From: Faucicola mancuniensis
GTDB lineage: Bacteria; Pseudomonadota; Gammaproteobacteria; Pseudomonadales; Moraxellaceae
Reading direction: 5' to 3'
Assembly (NCBI RefSeq): GCF_046523945.1
Contig: NZ_CP171363.1
Span: forward strand, 186,001-250,000
Length of the DNA: 64,000 bases
This document shows, one piece after another, positions 25,848-33,960 of the stretch. The translations under genes and the position numbers were made by a program. Positions within the stretch are counted from its first letter, which is position 1; every line of letters starts with the position of its first letter. The notes under the pieces are model-generated. The model did not search any database. It worked only from the letters and a program-made list of their open reading frames with translations, and was not told where the DNA came from.

Positions 25848-27005
25848 TTAGATTGTTAAAACCTTAGTTGCATGATTTAAAATATTCATCGCAGCATTAA
25901 TGTCTCTGTCGTGGAGTGTTTGACAGTTCGGGCAAGCCCAATTTCTCATTGCTAACGTTAAATCTGCTTTATCCATGATAAAGCCACAACATGAACAGGT
26001 TTTACTTGATGGATAAAAGCGGTCTAACTCTTTAATGGTCTTGCCCCATTGGTTCGCTTTATAAATCAGTTGCCTTTTAAATTCGTAAAAACCTAAATCA
26101 TTAATCGCACGGCTAAGTTTACGGTTTTTTACCATGCCTTTAACGTTTAAGTTTTCAAGACAAATCACATCATAAGACTTAACAAGGCTTGTGGTTAGCT
26201 TGTGTAAAAAGTCTTTTCTGATATTGCTGATTTTAAAGTGTAGCCGTGATAGCTTGGTTTTTGCTTTTTCACGGTTTTTAGAGCCTTTTTGTTTTCTTGA
26301 TAAGCATTTGCTTGCTTTTTTAAGTTTGTTTAGATAGCGTTTTAATGGTTTTGGTGCTTGGATTTTTTCGCCATTTGACAAGGTGGCAAGGTCTGTAATG
26401 CCTAAATCAATACCAACTTGTTTGTCTGTTTTGGGTTGTGGTTTGATGATGTCTTGTAATTCAACGGCAACTGATACAAACCATTTTTCGCCTTGTTTAA
26501 AGATTTTGGCAGATAGGATTTTGCCTTGTAAACGCAAGTTTTCACGCATTTTAACCCAGCCTAAATTAGGGATTTTTATGCGTTTGCCGTCTATTCTAAA
26601 TTGGTCATTGGATAGGCTAAATCTGTCATTTACGCCTTTTTTTCTAAATTGTGGGTATTTGCTTTCACCTTTAAAAAAGCGTTTGAATGCGTCTCCTAGT
26701 TGCATGATTGCAAGTTGTGGGCTGCATTTGGTTACTTCGAGCATAAAGGGGAATTTTTCACGTTTTATGGCGTTAAGTTGTTTTCTTAATTTGCCTTGTG
26801 ATGGTTTGTTAAGTTTGGTTTCATCAATTTCTATGCCATTTTTCAAGCATTCATCACGATAAGTTTTATCGGCTTGGTATTGTTTTTGCCAATTATCTAA
26901 TGCCCAGTTATAGGCAAGACGGGCTACACCGCAAGCCTTTGCAAAGTAGGTTGCTTGTTTATTCGTTGGGTCTAGGGCGATGATGTGTCCACGTATTAGG
27001 GTCAT
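25848..27005 (-). CDS. tnpB: TnpB, RNA-guided RuvC nuclease (IS607 copy 1)
   Basis: I place the start at ATG 27005 (MTLIRGHIIALDP), which matches copy 2. A longer frame upstream only reads through the tnpA remnant. The 385 aa contain the conserved YPQFRKKG block (about residues 117-124) and the RuvC residues Asp200 in GIDLGITDLATL, Glu284 in CLENLNVKGM, and Asp in HDRDINAAMNI (366-368). A four-cysteine zinc finger CSCCG...CPNC lies between the last two. All catalytic parts are present, so it should be active if expressed. TnpB of this type cleaves DNA matching the omega-RNA guide and helps retain the element. Confidence 0.93.
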   Translation of the reverse strand: MTLIRGHIIALDPTNKQATYFAKACGVARLAYNWALDNWQKQYQADKTYRDECLKNGIEIDETKLNKPSQGKLRKQLNAIKREKFPFMLEVTKCSPQLAIMQLGDAFKRFFKGESKYPQFRKKGVNDRFSLSNDQFRIDGKRIKIPNLGWVKMRENLRLQGKILSAKIFKQGEKWFVSVAVELQDIIKPQPKTDKQVGIDLGITDLATLSNGEKIQAPKPLKRYLNKLKKASKCLSRKQKGSKNREKAKTKLSRLHFKISNIRKDFLHKLTTSLVKSYDVICLENLNVKGMVKNRKLSRAINDLGFYEFKRQLIYKANQWGKTIKELDRFYPSSKTCSCCGFIMDKADLTLAMRNWACPNCQTLHDRDINAAMNILNHATKVLTI

Positions 27006-27006
27006 T

Positions 27007-27144
27007 CTAGTACTTATCGTAACGTCTGTGTCCTTTTGGCGTTCTTTGGGCAACAAGCATGCCACTTTTGCCCCATCTACGTAATGTTGAGATAGATACG
27101 CCAAGTTGTTTTGATGCTTCGTTGATACTAATTAATTTGTTCAT
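27007..27144 (-). pseudogene. tnpA remnant (IS607 serine recombinase, N-terminal HTH only)
   Basis: 45 codons remain: MNKLISINEASKQLGVSIST then LRRWGKSGMLVAQRTPKGHR and RYDKY, closed by TAG at 27009. Copy 2 continues here with the catalytic domain. The deletion joins codon 43 or so to the start of tnpB. Confidence 0.9.
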
Positions 27145-27208
27145 TTGGATATTCTAAGATGGATTTGGTTAGATTTCAAGAAGCAGTTTCAAGCCCTTTT
27201 GGTTTGAC

Positions 27209-27724
27209 TTATTTTTTTGAGTCGGTATTGGACAATTCGCTTTGTTTTATGCGATATGCTTTACGCACTTCGGCAGCTTTAAAACGGTTGGCTTGTATTT
27301 CTGTTTGGATATCCAAAGTTGGTACAGCTGTCGGTTTGCCATTGTCATCAACCGCAACCATGGTAAAATAGCAACTATTGGTGTGGCGAATGGTACGGTT
27401 TTGGATATTTTCGGCATGGACACGAATGCCGATTTCCATAGACGTTTTGCCCACATAATTGACACTTGCCAAAAACGTTACCAACTCACCCACATGAATC
27501 GGCTCACGAAAAATCACTTGGTCTACCGACAGCGTAACCACGTGTTTACCGCTAAAACGGCTAGCACAGGCATATGCCACTTGGTCAAGCATTCTTAGCA
27601 AATCACCCCCATGCACATTGCCCGTAAAGTTGGCATAGTTAGGTGTCATCAAAATAGACATGGTTAATTCATGCTGAACGGGGACAGCTTGTGGTTTTGA
27701 ATCAATACGAGATGTGTTTGGCAT
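27209..27724 (-). CDS. Acyl-CoA thioesterase (YciA/BACH-type hotdog protein)
   Basis: 171 aa, single hotdog domain hydrolysing acyl-CoA to free acid and CoA. The core block NYANFTGNVHGGDLLRMLDQVAYACASRF (about residues 29-57) carries the Asn/Asp-type active site. VTLSVDQVIFREPIHVGELV and the Gly/Lys-rich EIGIRVHAENI follow. The C-terminal tail is Ser/Asp/Lys-rich. It lies immediately beside the left end of IS607 copy 1 (20 bp from stop), so any native terminator may have been replaced. Confidence 0.9.
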   Translation of the reverse strand: MPNTSRIDSKPQAVPVQHELTMSILMTPNYANFTGNVHGGDLLRMLDQVAYACASRFSGKHVVTLSVDQVIFREPIHVGELVTFLASVNYVGKTSMEIGIRVHAENIQNRTIRHTNSCYFTMVAVDDNGKPTAVPTLDIQTEIQANRFKAAEVRKAYRIKQSELSNTDSKK

Positions 27725-27869
27725 AGCCCTACCCTTTATATTTTTAAAAAATTTATCAATAAAAAAACGCTTATTATAACATAACTTTTTATTTATGTTA
27801 AAATTATAAAAAATTTATGATAAAGATCAAACATTTAGGCTACTTTAAAATTTTTTTTAACAAAAACGC

Positions 27870-27897
27870 TTGACAGCTGATATTTTTGTGCTAAAAT
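27870..27897 (+). promoter_or_regulatory. Sigma-70 promoter of first tRNA-Asn
   Basis: TTGACA (27870-27875), 16-bp spacer, TAAAAT (27892-27897), with the GC-rich discriminator ACGCGCC after it. Confidence 0.8.
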
Positions 27898-27945
27898 ACG
27901 CGCCACAAAACGAAATGCTCGTTTAACCAAATTCTACCGCTTTAT

Positions 27946-28021
27946 TCTCCAATAGCTCAGTCGGTAGAGCAATGGACTGTTAATCCATGTGTCCCTGGTT
28001 CGAGCCCAGGTTGGAGAGCCA
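27946..28021 (+). tRNA. tRNA-Asn (GTT), copy 1
   Basis: 76-nt cloverleaf with encoded CCA, acceptor TCTCCAA/TTGGAGA, anticodon loop CTGTTAA (GTT). Identical over its full length to the copy at 28196. Confidence 0.98.
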
Positions 28022-28026
28022 TATAC

Positions 28027-28057
28027 AAAAGCCCTTTTCATAAAAAAGGGCTTTTTT
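28027..28057 (+). terminator. Terminator of first tRNA-Asn
   Basis: AAAAGCCCTTTT (28027-28038) / AAAAGGGCTTTT (28044-28055), T-run following. Confidence 0.85.
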
Positions 28058-28141
28058 GTTGCATTTTTTTCGTCATTTTTTGACAAATTTTTGACAACAA
28101 GATTTTTTTGCATTTTTTTGATAATTTTTTAAAAAAAACAT

Positions 28142-28170
28142 TTGACAACGCCATTCAAAATCCGTATTAT
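28142..28170 (+). promoter_or_regulatory. Sigma-70 promoter of second tRNA-Asn
   Basis: TTGACA (28142-28147), 17-bp spacer, TATTAT (28165-28170). This second copy has its own promoter and terminator. Confidence 0.85.
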
Positions 28171-28195
28171 ATGCACCACTTGATTGATTAACCAT

Positions 28196-28271
28196 TCTCC
28201 AATAGCTCAGTCGGTAGAGCAATGGACTGTTAATCCATGTGTCCCTGGTTCGAGCCCAGGTTGGAGAGCCA
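28196..28271 (+). tRNA. tRNA-Asn (GTT), copy 2
   Basis: Same 76-nt sequence as the first copy. The flanks differ, so this is a true gene duplication. Confidence 0.98.
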
Positions 28272-28288
28272 ATCAAGCAATATATGAT

Positions 28289-28315
28289 AACCCATTCTTT
28301 TGAATGGGTTTTTTT
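28289..28315 (+). terminator. Terminator of second tRNA-Asn
   Basis: AACCCATTC (28289-28297) / GAATGGGTT (28302-28310) followed by T-run. Confidence 0.85.
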
Positions 28316-28368
28316 GTGGCTAAATAAATAGTCATCATACAAAATAACCTTTTTTCAAAGTAATCATC

Positions 28369-28857
28369 ATGACCCTAACGCTCTCCCCTGCCCAACAGCA
28401 ATTTTTAAAATTAAATGATTTGATTGACCCTGTGCGTATCGCAAAACTGGTGGAAGACCAACAAAAAAAACAGTTATCATCTGATGACAAGGCGTATTAT
28501 GAAAATCTGATTAATGAATTTATCGCTTTGGTAAAATTGCCAAATACCGCACACCTTGCTATGCAAGTGTTACCCGCGTTTAAAATCACGGTGCCTGTGT
28601 TGCTTGATGGTATGGCGTATCGTGCGTTGGCAGACAAAGAGCCAAAAAGCTGTTTGTTTGCGTGTTATATGATTGACCAGTCATTGTTACAACGAGATTT
28701 AAATCCGTTGTTTAACGTGATTTTGGAATTGGGTACGCCAGAGTTGTGGGTGGAATTGGTAAAAAAAGTAAATAATGCCCCTGCCGATGCGATTGTAGCA
28801 AAGGTGTATGCCAGTGATAAAGCGGTGCAAGATTATTGGGAAGAGCATATTTTATAA
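28369..28857 (+). CDS. Hypothetical cytoplasmic protein
   Basis: 162 aa, no signal peptide or membrane helix. I do not recognise a family with confidence. It is predicted mostly helical: an N-terminal charged region (residues 1-55), then a more hydrophobic helical core (residues 56-120, PNTAHLAMQVLPAFKITVPV, SCLFACYMIDQSLLQRDLNP) and an acidic end (QDYWEEHIL). The composition and codon use match the neighbours. It is monocistronic between tRNA-Asn and a bidirectional terminator. Confidence 0.75.
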   Translation: MTLTLSPAQQQFLKLNDLIDPVRIAKLVEDQQKKQLSSDDKAYYENLINEFIALVKLPNTAHLAMQVLPAFKITVPVLLDGMAYRALADKEPKSCLFACYMIDQSLLQRDLNPLFNVILELGTPELWVELVKKVNNAPADAIVAKVYASDKAVQDYWEEHIL

Positions 28858-28872
28858 GCCTTACAAACAAAA

Positions 28873-28900
28873 AAAGAACGCAATGATACGTTCTTTTTTT
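28873..28900. terminator. Bidirectional terminator between 28369-28857 and slyD
   Basis: AAAGAACG (28873-28880) / CGTTCTTT (28889-28896), A-run before and T-run after, serving two converging genes. Confidence 0.85.
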
Positions 28901-28924
28901 ATTTTATCAAAATTTTGATAAAAA

Positions 28925-29410
28925 TTAGTGGTGATGACCGCCAGCACCGTGTACATGACCGTGTGCCAATTCTTCGGCAGTCGCTTCACGAATTTCTACG
29001 ACTTCTACATCAAAATGCAAAGTTTTACCTGCTAGTGGGTGGTTGGCATCAACAATCACGATGTCATCTTGTACATCACGCACAGTTACTAGCATGACAT
29101 GACCGTCATCAGTTTGTGATTGGAACTGCATACCTGCTTCAATGTTATCCACGCCTTGAAAGTTGGCTTTTGGCACTTCTTGTACATATTCATCGCTGTA
29201 CTCGCCGTAGGCTTCTTCTGGGGCGATGCTTGTGGTAAATTTGTCGCCTACTTTTTTGTCAAGTAGTTGCTTTTCAAGCCCCGGAATGATATTGCCATAG
29301 CCATGTAGGTATGCCAAAGGTTGTCCTTGAGATTGGTCAAGTACGTTGCCTTCGTCATCTTTTAGGGTGTAGTTAAAATATACAACGCTGTCTTTAGCGA
29401 TAGTTGTCAT
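28925..29410 (-). CDS. slyD: FKBP-type peptidyl-prolyl isomerase SlyD
   Basis: 161-aa cytoplasmic prolyl isomerase and chaperone with an insert-in-flap domain. The FKBP part is residues 1-70 and 130-150 (YLHGYGNIIPGLEKQLLDKK; VDANHPLAGKTLHFDVEV), with the IF domain between. The C-terminal tail (HGHVHGAGGHHH) is a short version of the nickel-binding histidine tail of E. coli SlyD, so metal binding is plausible. Single gene, strong AAGGAAC before the ATG. Confidence 0.95.
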   Translation of the reverse strand: MTTIAKDSVVYFNYTLKDDEGNVLDQSQGQPLAYLHGYGNIIPGLEKQLLDKKVGDKFTTSIAPEEAYGEYSDEYVQEVPKANFQGVDNIEAGMQFQSQTDDGHVMLVTVRDVQDDIVIVDANHPLAGKTLHFDVEVVEIREATAEELAHGHVHGAGGHHH

Positions 29411-29508
29411 AGGATTGTTCCTTTTGGGTAAATGGATTTAAAATTGCTTAAACTTATTAATAAGGCTAAAATTTATTTATTCAAGGCTTTGTTTATTTTT
29501 GTTAAAAA

Positions 29509-29760
29509 TTAATTTTGTGGTTGGTAAGTTTTACCTGCTTTAAAGTCGGCTTGATGTTCATCATTGCAAAAAAAATGCTCACCGTCCACAATACCACGCC
29601 ATTCTGCCAAACTGTGTCCGCAGTAGTTACAGTGTCTAGGCGTAAGATTGTCGCCTACTTTGGGTCTATAATAGCCTTTGGGTGGGCGTGGGTACATGAG
29701 TTTCATAAACACCCAAGTACAACCGATAATGATAAGCATGACAAAAAATACAGAAAACAT
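29509..29760 (-). CDS. PP0621-like small membrane-anchored zinc-ribbon protein
   Basis: 83 aa. One N-terminal membrane helix (residues 2-20, FSVFFVMLIIIGCTWVFM), then a Pro-rich stretch and a putative metal site HCNYCGHSLAEW...HFFCNDEHQADF (two Cys/His pairs, about residues 43-70). The pattern matches the PP0621 family of uncharacterised proteins. Role unknown. Confidence 0.75.
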   Translation of the reverse strand: MFSVFFVMLIIIGCTWVFMKLMYPRPPKGYYRPKVGDNLTPRHCNYCGHSLAEWRGIVDGEHFFCNDEHQADFKAGKTYQPQN

Positions 29761-29870
29761 GGCAAACCTTATTCAAAAAATTTGACATATTACATCAATG
29801 ATTGGCAGTTACGTCAAGCAAAGTTTTGCTAATTTTTTTTGCAAAAATCTGATGAGTTGCGATTTTTTTA

Positions 29871-29898
29871 TTGATAAGATTGCTTAATTCTTTATAAT
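29871..29898 (+). promoter_or_regulatory. Promoter of nadE
   Basis: TTGATA (29871-29876), 16-bp spacer, TATAAT (29893-29898), about 60 bp upstream of the nadE ATG. Confidence 0.7.
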
Positions 29899-29960
29899 AG
29901 AAAGGCATTTTAAAATAATTATTCCCCATCAATGATATATAACAATGAATAGGAAAAATC

Positions 29961-31721
29961 ATGTCAATTCAAAACGAAAGTTCATACAATAATGATAGCC
30001 AGCCAAGCGAAAACTTATCAACAGATGTTAATTTATCAACAGACGTTGAAAAAAAAGCCAAAAAAACTGAGCTACCTCAGCCAAAAAATGAAAACAGCGA
30101 ATCTGGACTAAAAATCGCCATCGCCCAAGAAAATTTTATGGTCGGCGATGTATTAGGCAACGCCCGAAAAATGGTAGAACTTGCCACCACCGCAAGGGAC
30201 AAAGGGGCAAATTTGATTATTTTTCCAGAGCTTGCCTTGCTCGGTTATCCGCCAGAAGATTTGTTGTTACGCCCAAGTTTGGCAAATCGTGTCAAGCTCG
30301 CCTTTGAGATTTTGTACAGCGTTAAAGACATTGTGATGTTGGTCGGTTATCCGCACATTGACCAGCACGGCACGTTTAACTCGGTGGCGATTGTGCATAA
30401 CGGACAGAAAAAAGGCTTTTATCACAAACAACATTTGCCAAATTATGGCGTATTTGATGAACGCCGTTATTTTAACAAAGGTCAAAATCAAGTATTATTT
30501 GATTATCAAGGCTTAACGATTGGTTTGTTAATTTGTGAAGATTTGTGGCAAGAAAGCCCTGCCAAAACTTTAAAACAAAAAGGTGCGGACATTATCGTCT
30601 GTATCAATGCGTCGCCATTTGAACAGCACAAACAAGAAGAGCGAAAAGCCCTACTTGCCAAACGTGCCAGCGAAAACAATTTGCCAATCGTGTATGTCAA
30701 TAGCGTGGGCGGACAAGATGACCTTGTATTTGATGGCGGTTCAATGGTGGTTGATGCGACAGGTAAAATCGCACATGAAGCCCCAAGATTTTTATCGCAA
30801 ATGCTGTATGCGTCCATTCGCCTTGATGACAAACAAATCAAAGTGTCGGAACAAAAGAAAATGCCGATTGCACTGGGTGCAACTGCCGAAACGTATCAAG
30901 CCTTGGTGGTAGGTTTGCGTGATTATGTCAAACATTCTGGTTTTAACAGCGTGTTAATCGGTTTGTCAGGTGGGCTAGATTCTGCGTTAAGCCTATCTAT
31001 CGCCGTTGATGCGTTGGGTGCGGACAAAGTTTATGCGGTTGCCTTGCCAAGCCAACACACCAACCCTATCACCGTTCAAGACGCTCAAGCCCAAGCCCAA
31101 CGCCTCAATGTATCGTTTACTGTGTGTCCGATTCATTCAGCGATTGACGGCATTTACCACACGTTAGAGCCGATTTTTAGCCACACGCCAGCCGATATCA
31201 CCGAGATTAACATAGAATCTCGTGTTCGTGGTACAATGTTAATGGCATTGTCAAATAAATTTGGGCAATTGGTCTTAAGTGCAGGCAACAAAACCGAGCT
31301 TGCAGTCGGTGATGCCACGCTGTATGGCGATATGGCAGGCGGTTTTGATGTGCTAAAAGACGTGTATAAAACCCAAGTGTATGAACTGGCTAACTACCGT
31401 AATCGTTTAGAAGAAACGCCTGTCATTCCTGAACATCTGATTAACCGTCCTGAAACGAATACACCGTTACATATTTTGGACGACCATGAAAAACTTGACA
31501 AAATTTTATCATTATACATTGATGAAGATTTTGGTTTTGATGCGATTATTGAAGCAGGTTTTGACAAAGACATCGTCAAGCGTGTACTAACAATGGTAGA
31601 CCGCAATGAATACAAACGCCGTCAAGCCCCCATCGGCACAAAAATCAGCCAAAAAGCCTTTGCCAAAGACCGCCGTTATCCGCTTGTCAATCATTGGTCA
31701 CTGGAAACGCCAAAAATTTAA
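29961..31721 (+). CDS. nadE: Glutamine-dependent NAD+ synthetase
   Basis: Amidates nicotinate adenine dinucleotide to NAD+ using glutamine. The protein is 586 aa, about 45 residues longer than usual because of a polar Asn/Ser/Thr-rich N-terminal extension. That extension includes a duplicated LSTDV. The nitrilase-type glutaminase domain has the triad Glu90 (IIFPELALLGY), Lys156 (YHKQHLP) and Cys192 (LLICEDLW). The synthetase domain has the ATP loop SGGLDS at 336-341. ATG 29961 is preceded by AGGA, so the extension is probably translated. A terminator follows. Confidence 0.95.
   Translation: MSIQNESSYNNDSQPSENLSTDVNLSTDVEKKAKKTELPQPKNENSESGLKIAIAQENFMVGDVLGNARKMVELATTARDKGANLIIFPELALLGYPPEDLLLRPSLANRVKLAFEILYSVKDIVMLVGYPHIDQHGTFNSVAIVHNGQKKGFYHKQHLPNYGVFDERRYFNKGQNQVLFDYQGLTIGLLICEDLWQESPAKTLKQKGADIIVCINASPFEQHKQEERKALLAKRASENNLPIVYVNSVGGQDDLVFDGGSMVVDATGKIAHEAPRFLSQMLYASIRLDDKQIKVSEQKKMPIALGATAETYQALVVGLRDYVKHSGFNSVLIGLSGGLDSALSLSIAVDALGADKVYAVALPSQHTNPITVQDAQAQAQRLNVSFTVCPIHSAIDGIYHTLEPIFSHTPADITEINIESRVRGTMLMALSNKFGQLVLSAGNKTELAVGDATLYGDMAGGFDVLKDVYKTQVYELANYRNRLEETPVIPEHLINRPETNTPLHILDDHEKLDKILSLYIDEDFGFDAIIEAGFDKDIVKRVLTMVDRNEYKRRQAPIGTKISQKAFAKDRRYPLVNHWSLETPKI
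30012..30047 (+). repeat. 18-bp tandem duplication in the nadE N-terminal extension
   Basis: AACTTATCAACAGATGTT (30012-30029) is repeated with two changes at 30030-30047, in frame. It accounts for the repeated LSTDV residues. Confidence 0.85.
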
Positions 31722-31732
31722 CAAAAAACGAT

Positions 31733-31763
31733 AAAATTGGGTTACAACCGTAGCCCAATTTTT
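31733..31763 (+). terminator. Terminator of nadE
   Basis: AAAATTGGG (31733-31741) pairs with CCCAATTTT around the loop to about 31763, followed by TATTTAT. Only 30 bp before the next start. Confidence 0.7.
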
Positions 31764-31794
31764 ATTTATCCATACAATTTATCACAATCCATTT

Positions 31795-32295
31795 ATGAAT
31801 TTTCCATTAATAAAAATCAGTATTCACCAACAACAACTTTATCTTTTGTTAGATGAAACGACCACACTCACCTACCCCATTTCCACCGCCAAAAACGGCG
31901 TAGGACAACAACAAAACTCAGGTTGCACTCCATTGGGCGAACACCAAATTTGTGAAAAATTTGGCGAAAACTTCCCCATCAACAGCGTCTTTGTCACTCG
32001 CCAATTTACAGGCGAAATCTATGATGCACAACTTGCCAAACAATTTCCACAACGAGATTGGATTTTATCACGGATTTTGTGGTTAGACGGCTGTGAATCA
32101 GGCTTTAATCAAGGCGAAAATATAGACGGCGTGTGCGACTCTCGTTCACGTTATATTTATATTCATGGCACGCCAGACAGCGAACCGATGGGCGTTGCCC
32201 TATCGCATGGCTGTGTGCGAATGAGAAATGTTGATGTGATAGACTTGTTTGACAAAGTGGACGTTGGTACAAAGGTTTTGATAAGCCTTGATTAA
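31795..32295 (+). CDS. YkuD-domain L,D-transpeptidase/carboxypeptidase family, cytoplasmic (ElsL-like)
   Basis: 166 aa and essentially only a YkuD catalytic domain. The active-site block is SHGCVRM with Cys140 and His138, and an upstream His124 in YIYIHGTPDSEP. There is no signal peptide or lipobox: the N-terminus MNFPLIKISIHQQQLYLLL is the first strand of the fold. Secreted Ldt enzymes carry export signals. The Acinetobacter protein ElsL (once called LdtK) lacks one and acts as a cytoplasmic L,D-carboxypeptidase in cell-wall recycling. I infer the same role here, together with NagZ at 5-6 kb. No clear ribosome site, so the start is moderately sure. Confidence 0.85.
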   Translation: MNFPLIKISIHQQQLYLLLDETTTLTYPISTAKNGVGQQQNSGCTPLGEHQICEKFGENFPINSVFVTRQFTGEIYDAQLAKQFPQRDWILSRILWLDGCESGFNQGENIDGVCDSRSRYIYIHGTPDSEPMGVALSHGCVRMRNVDVIDLFDKVDVGTKVLISLD

Positions 32296-32487
32296 GAACC
32301 TGTATTCACAACATTACGCAGTAAAATTTTAAATTTTGACAAATTATTATTAATTTTTTATTTAAAATAAAACCAAACTGTTAATAATTTTTACAAAGAA
32401 AATACATAATTTTGCTTTTATTTTGCAAAAAATATTTTATAATAGCCGTACATTTTTAAATTTACTTTAACCAAAAAGGATATGACC

Positions 32488-33096
32488 ATGTCATTACAAG
32501 CATTACAAAATATCGCCGAAACTCGCCGTTCTATCTATGTCTTAAACGACCAACTACCTGTGTCAAATAACGAAGTTATAAGCATTGTGGAACACGCCAT
32601 CAAGCACACACCATCATCATTTAATTCACAATCAACTCGTATTATCGTATTGTTTGGTGCAGAACACCAAAAACTTTGGCAAATGACCGAAGATGCGTTG
32701 CGTGTGATTGTCAATGACGAAGAAAAATTCAAATCAACCGCTGACAAAATGTCAATGTTCAAAGCGGGTGCTGGCACGGTATTGTTCTTTGAAGACCAAG
32801 CGGTTATCAAAGGTTTACAAGAACAGTTCCCTGCGTATGCTCAAAGTTTTCCAGTATGGGCGGAACACGCCAACGCCATGCACCAATATGCAATTTGGAA
32901 TGCGTTGGCATCGGTCAATATCGGTGCAAACTTACAACATTATGCCCCTGTGATTGAAAAAGACGTGGCAAAAACTTGGAATGTGGACAGCAACTGGCAG
33001 TTAATCGCTCAAATGGTGTTTGGTAATACCGTTGTACCAGCAGGTGAAAAAACGTTTGAACCGATTGAAAAACGTTTACAAGTTTTTGGTAAATAA
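32488..33096 (+). CDS. Nitroreductase family protein
   Basis: 202 aa by choosing ATG 32488: AAGGA is 7 nt before this ATG, but only 1-2 nt before the alternative ATG at 32482. FMN-dependent oxidoreductase fold of the compact Frm2/HBN1-like group. The N-terminal IAETRRSIYVLND holds the FMN-binding Arg pair. Later HTPSSFNSQSTRIIVLFGAEH and ANAMHQYAIWNALASVNIGANLQHY are typical. The physiological substrate cannot be read. TATAAT occurs about 45 bp upstream (near 32438). Terminator downstream. Confidence 0.88.
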   Translation: MSLQALQNIAETRRSIYVLNDQLPVSNNEVISIVEHAIKHTPSSFNSQSTRIIVLFGAEHQKLWQMTEDALRVIVNDEEKFKSTADKMSMFKAGAGTVLFFEDQAVIKGLQEQFPAYAQSFPVWAEHANAMHQYAIWNALASVNIGANLQHYAPVIEKDVAKTWNVDSNWQLIAQMVFGNTVVPAGEKTFEPIEKRLQVFGK

Positions 33097-33122
33097 TTTA
33101 ACACAACGTTTATTAAAATTTA

Positions 33123-33154
33123 AAAAAGCCAATATTGTTATATTGGCTTTTTTT
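33123..33154. terminator. Bidirectional terminator between nitroreductase gene and cmoM
   Basis: AAAGCCAATA (33125-33134) / TATTGGCTTT (33141-33150... with TTTT after). A-run upstream gives function on the minus strand for cmoM, which ends 6 bp away. Confidence 0.8.
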
Positions 33155-33159
33155 GTGTG

Positions 33160-33960
33160 TCAATGTTTTTGCACCAAAAAATGTAAATACCGCCCAAGCC
33201 ATTTATACGGCTCTTGTCCGCTGTATTTGACTTCCATGTCAATCACCGCTTGCGGATTGGTGTGTCCGCCACGTTTTAGCGGTGAATAATCGTGAAACAC
33301 TCGCAAGCCTGATGTGTGCAAAATTTGATAGTTTTTATCATTTAGCCACGCCAACACATCGTCTTTGGCGACAGGATTATTTGGCGTTAAACTGCCATTA
33401 TCCGCTTTAAAATCGGTATTATTCAGCAAATTAAAATTACCCATGACAAGATTGCGATAAGTAAAACTGACAGGATTGTAAAAACATAGTGATAATCCGC
33501 CATTTTTAGCAAGCCATTTATCAAAAAAATCCATAGTCGCTTTGGGTTCGGCAAGCCATTCAAGGACGGCATGACAGAGAATTAAATCGTATTCGCCCAT
33601 TAATTTGTCGTTTAAACCTTGGTAGGGGCAAGTGTGCCAACTGATTTTGTCGGCAATTTCGCCAAGTTCGTTGTGGGCGTTGCTTTTAGCGATGTCTAGC
33701 ATATTAGCGGAAATGTCGTTAATGGTTACGTCATGTCCGTTTTTGGCAAGTTCAATGGAAATTTGGGCAAGCCCTGCTCCGATATCTAGTATTCGTAACG
33801 GTCGGTTGTGCTTAGCTTTTTGAGAAGTTTGCCAATTTTCTACCCAGTTAAAAATGTCATGGCGTAGGACGGCTAGGCGGATTTGACCTTTTAAGCCACC
33901 GTAGATTTTTTTCTCAAAATGTTCACTGATTTCATCAAAATTGCGGTCTTGGATTTTCAT
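33160..33960 (-). CDS. cmoM: tRNA 5-carboxymethoxyuridine methyltransferase CmoM
   Basis: SAM-dependent methyltransferase that makes the methyl ester of cmo5U34 in certain tRNAs (formerly SmtA). 266 aa. The N-terminus QDRNFDEISEHFEKKIYGGLKGQIR is characteristic of CmoM. The SAM-binding motif I ILDIGAGLAQISIEL lies at about residues 57-71, and motif II NDISANMLDIA follows. The C-terminal GVRVFHDYSP-like GLRVFHDYSPLK matches the family. The ATG overlaps the smpB TGA by four bases (ATGA), so translation is coupled. Confidence 0.92.
   Translation of the reverse strand: MKIQDRNFDEISEHFEKKIYGGLKGQIRLAVLRHDIFNWVENWQTSQKAKHNRPLRILDIGAGLAQISIELAKNGHDVTINDISANMLDIAKSNAHNELGEIADKISWHTCPYQGLNDKLMGEYDLILCHAVLEWLAEPKATMDFFDKWLAKNGGLSLCFYNPVSFTYRNLVMGNFNLLNNTDFKADNGSLTPNNPVAKDDVLAWLNDKNYQILHTSGLRVFHDYSPLKRGGHTNPQAVIDMEVKYSGQEPYKWLGRYLHFLVQKH

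Larger units (their letters stand above)
25706..27188 (-). mobile_element. IS607-family element, copy 1 (tnpA internally deleted)
   Basis: Bounds are inferred by comparing the two copies in this window. Shared sequence begins at CCGTTCC (25706) and ends at CAGTT (27188), with unrelated flanks outside (an unknown gene remnant on the left, the thioesterase gene on the right). There are no terminal inverted repeats, as expected for IS607. It contains the first 44 or so codons of the serine recombinase tnpA, a full-length tnpB, and the structured right end. Without TnpA it cannot move by itself. Confidence 0.85.

Noticed and set aside
27006..27104. Extended N-terminus of TnpB copy 1 up to 27104
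   Set aside because: These residues are an out-of-frame reading of the tnpA remnant; copy 2 starts at MTLIRG.
20559..27188. Genomic island or prophage between 20 and 27 kb
   Set aside because: Mobile relics are many, but no integrase, phage genes, flanking direct repeats or shared att site at the tRNAs is visible; it is a patch of decayed insertions among core genes.
27946..28271. Two identical tRNA-Asn genes as an assembly duplication
   Set aside because: Their promoters, terminators and flanks differ, so it is a real duplication.
31795..32295. Secreted L,D-transpeptidase
   Set aside because: No signal peptide or lipobox; a cytoplasmic ElsL-like role fits better.
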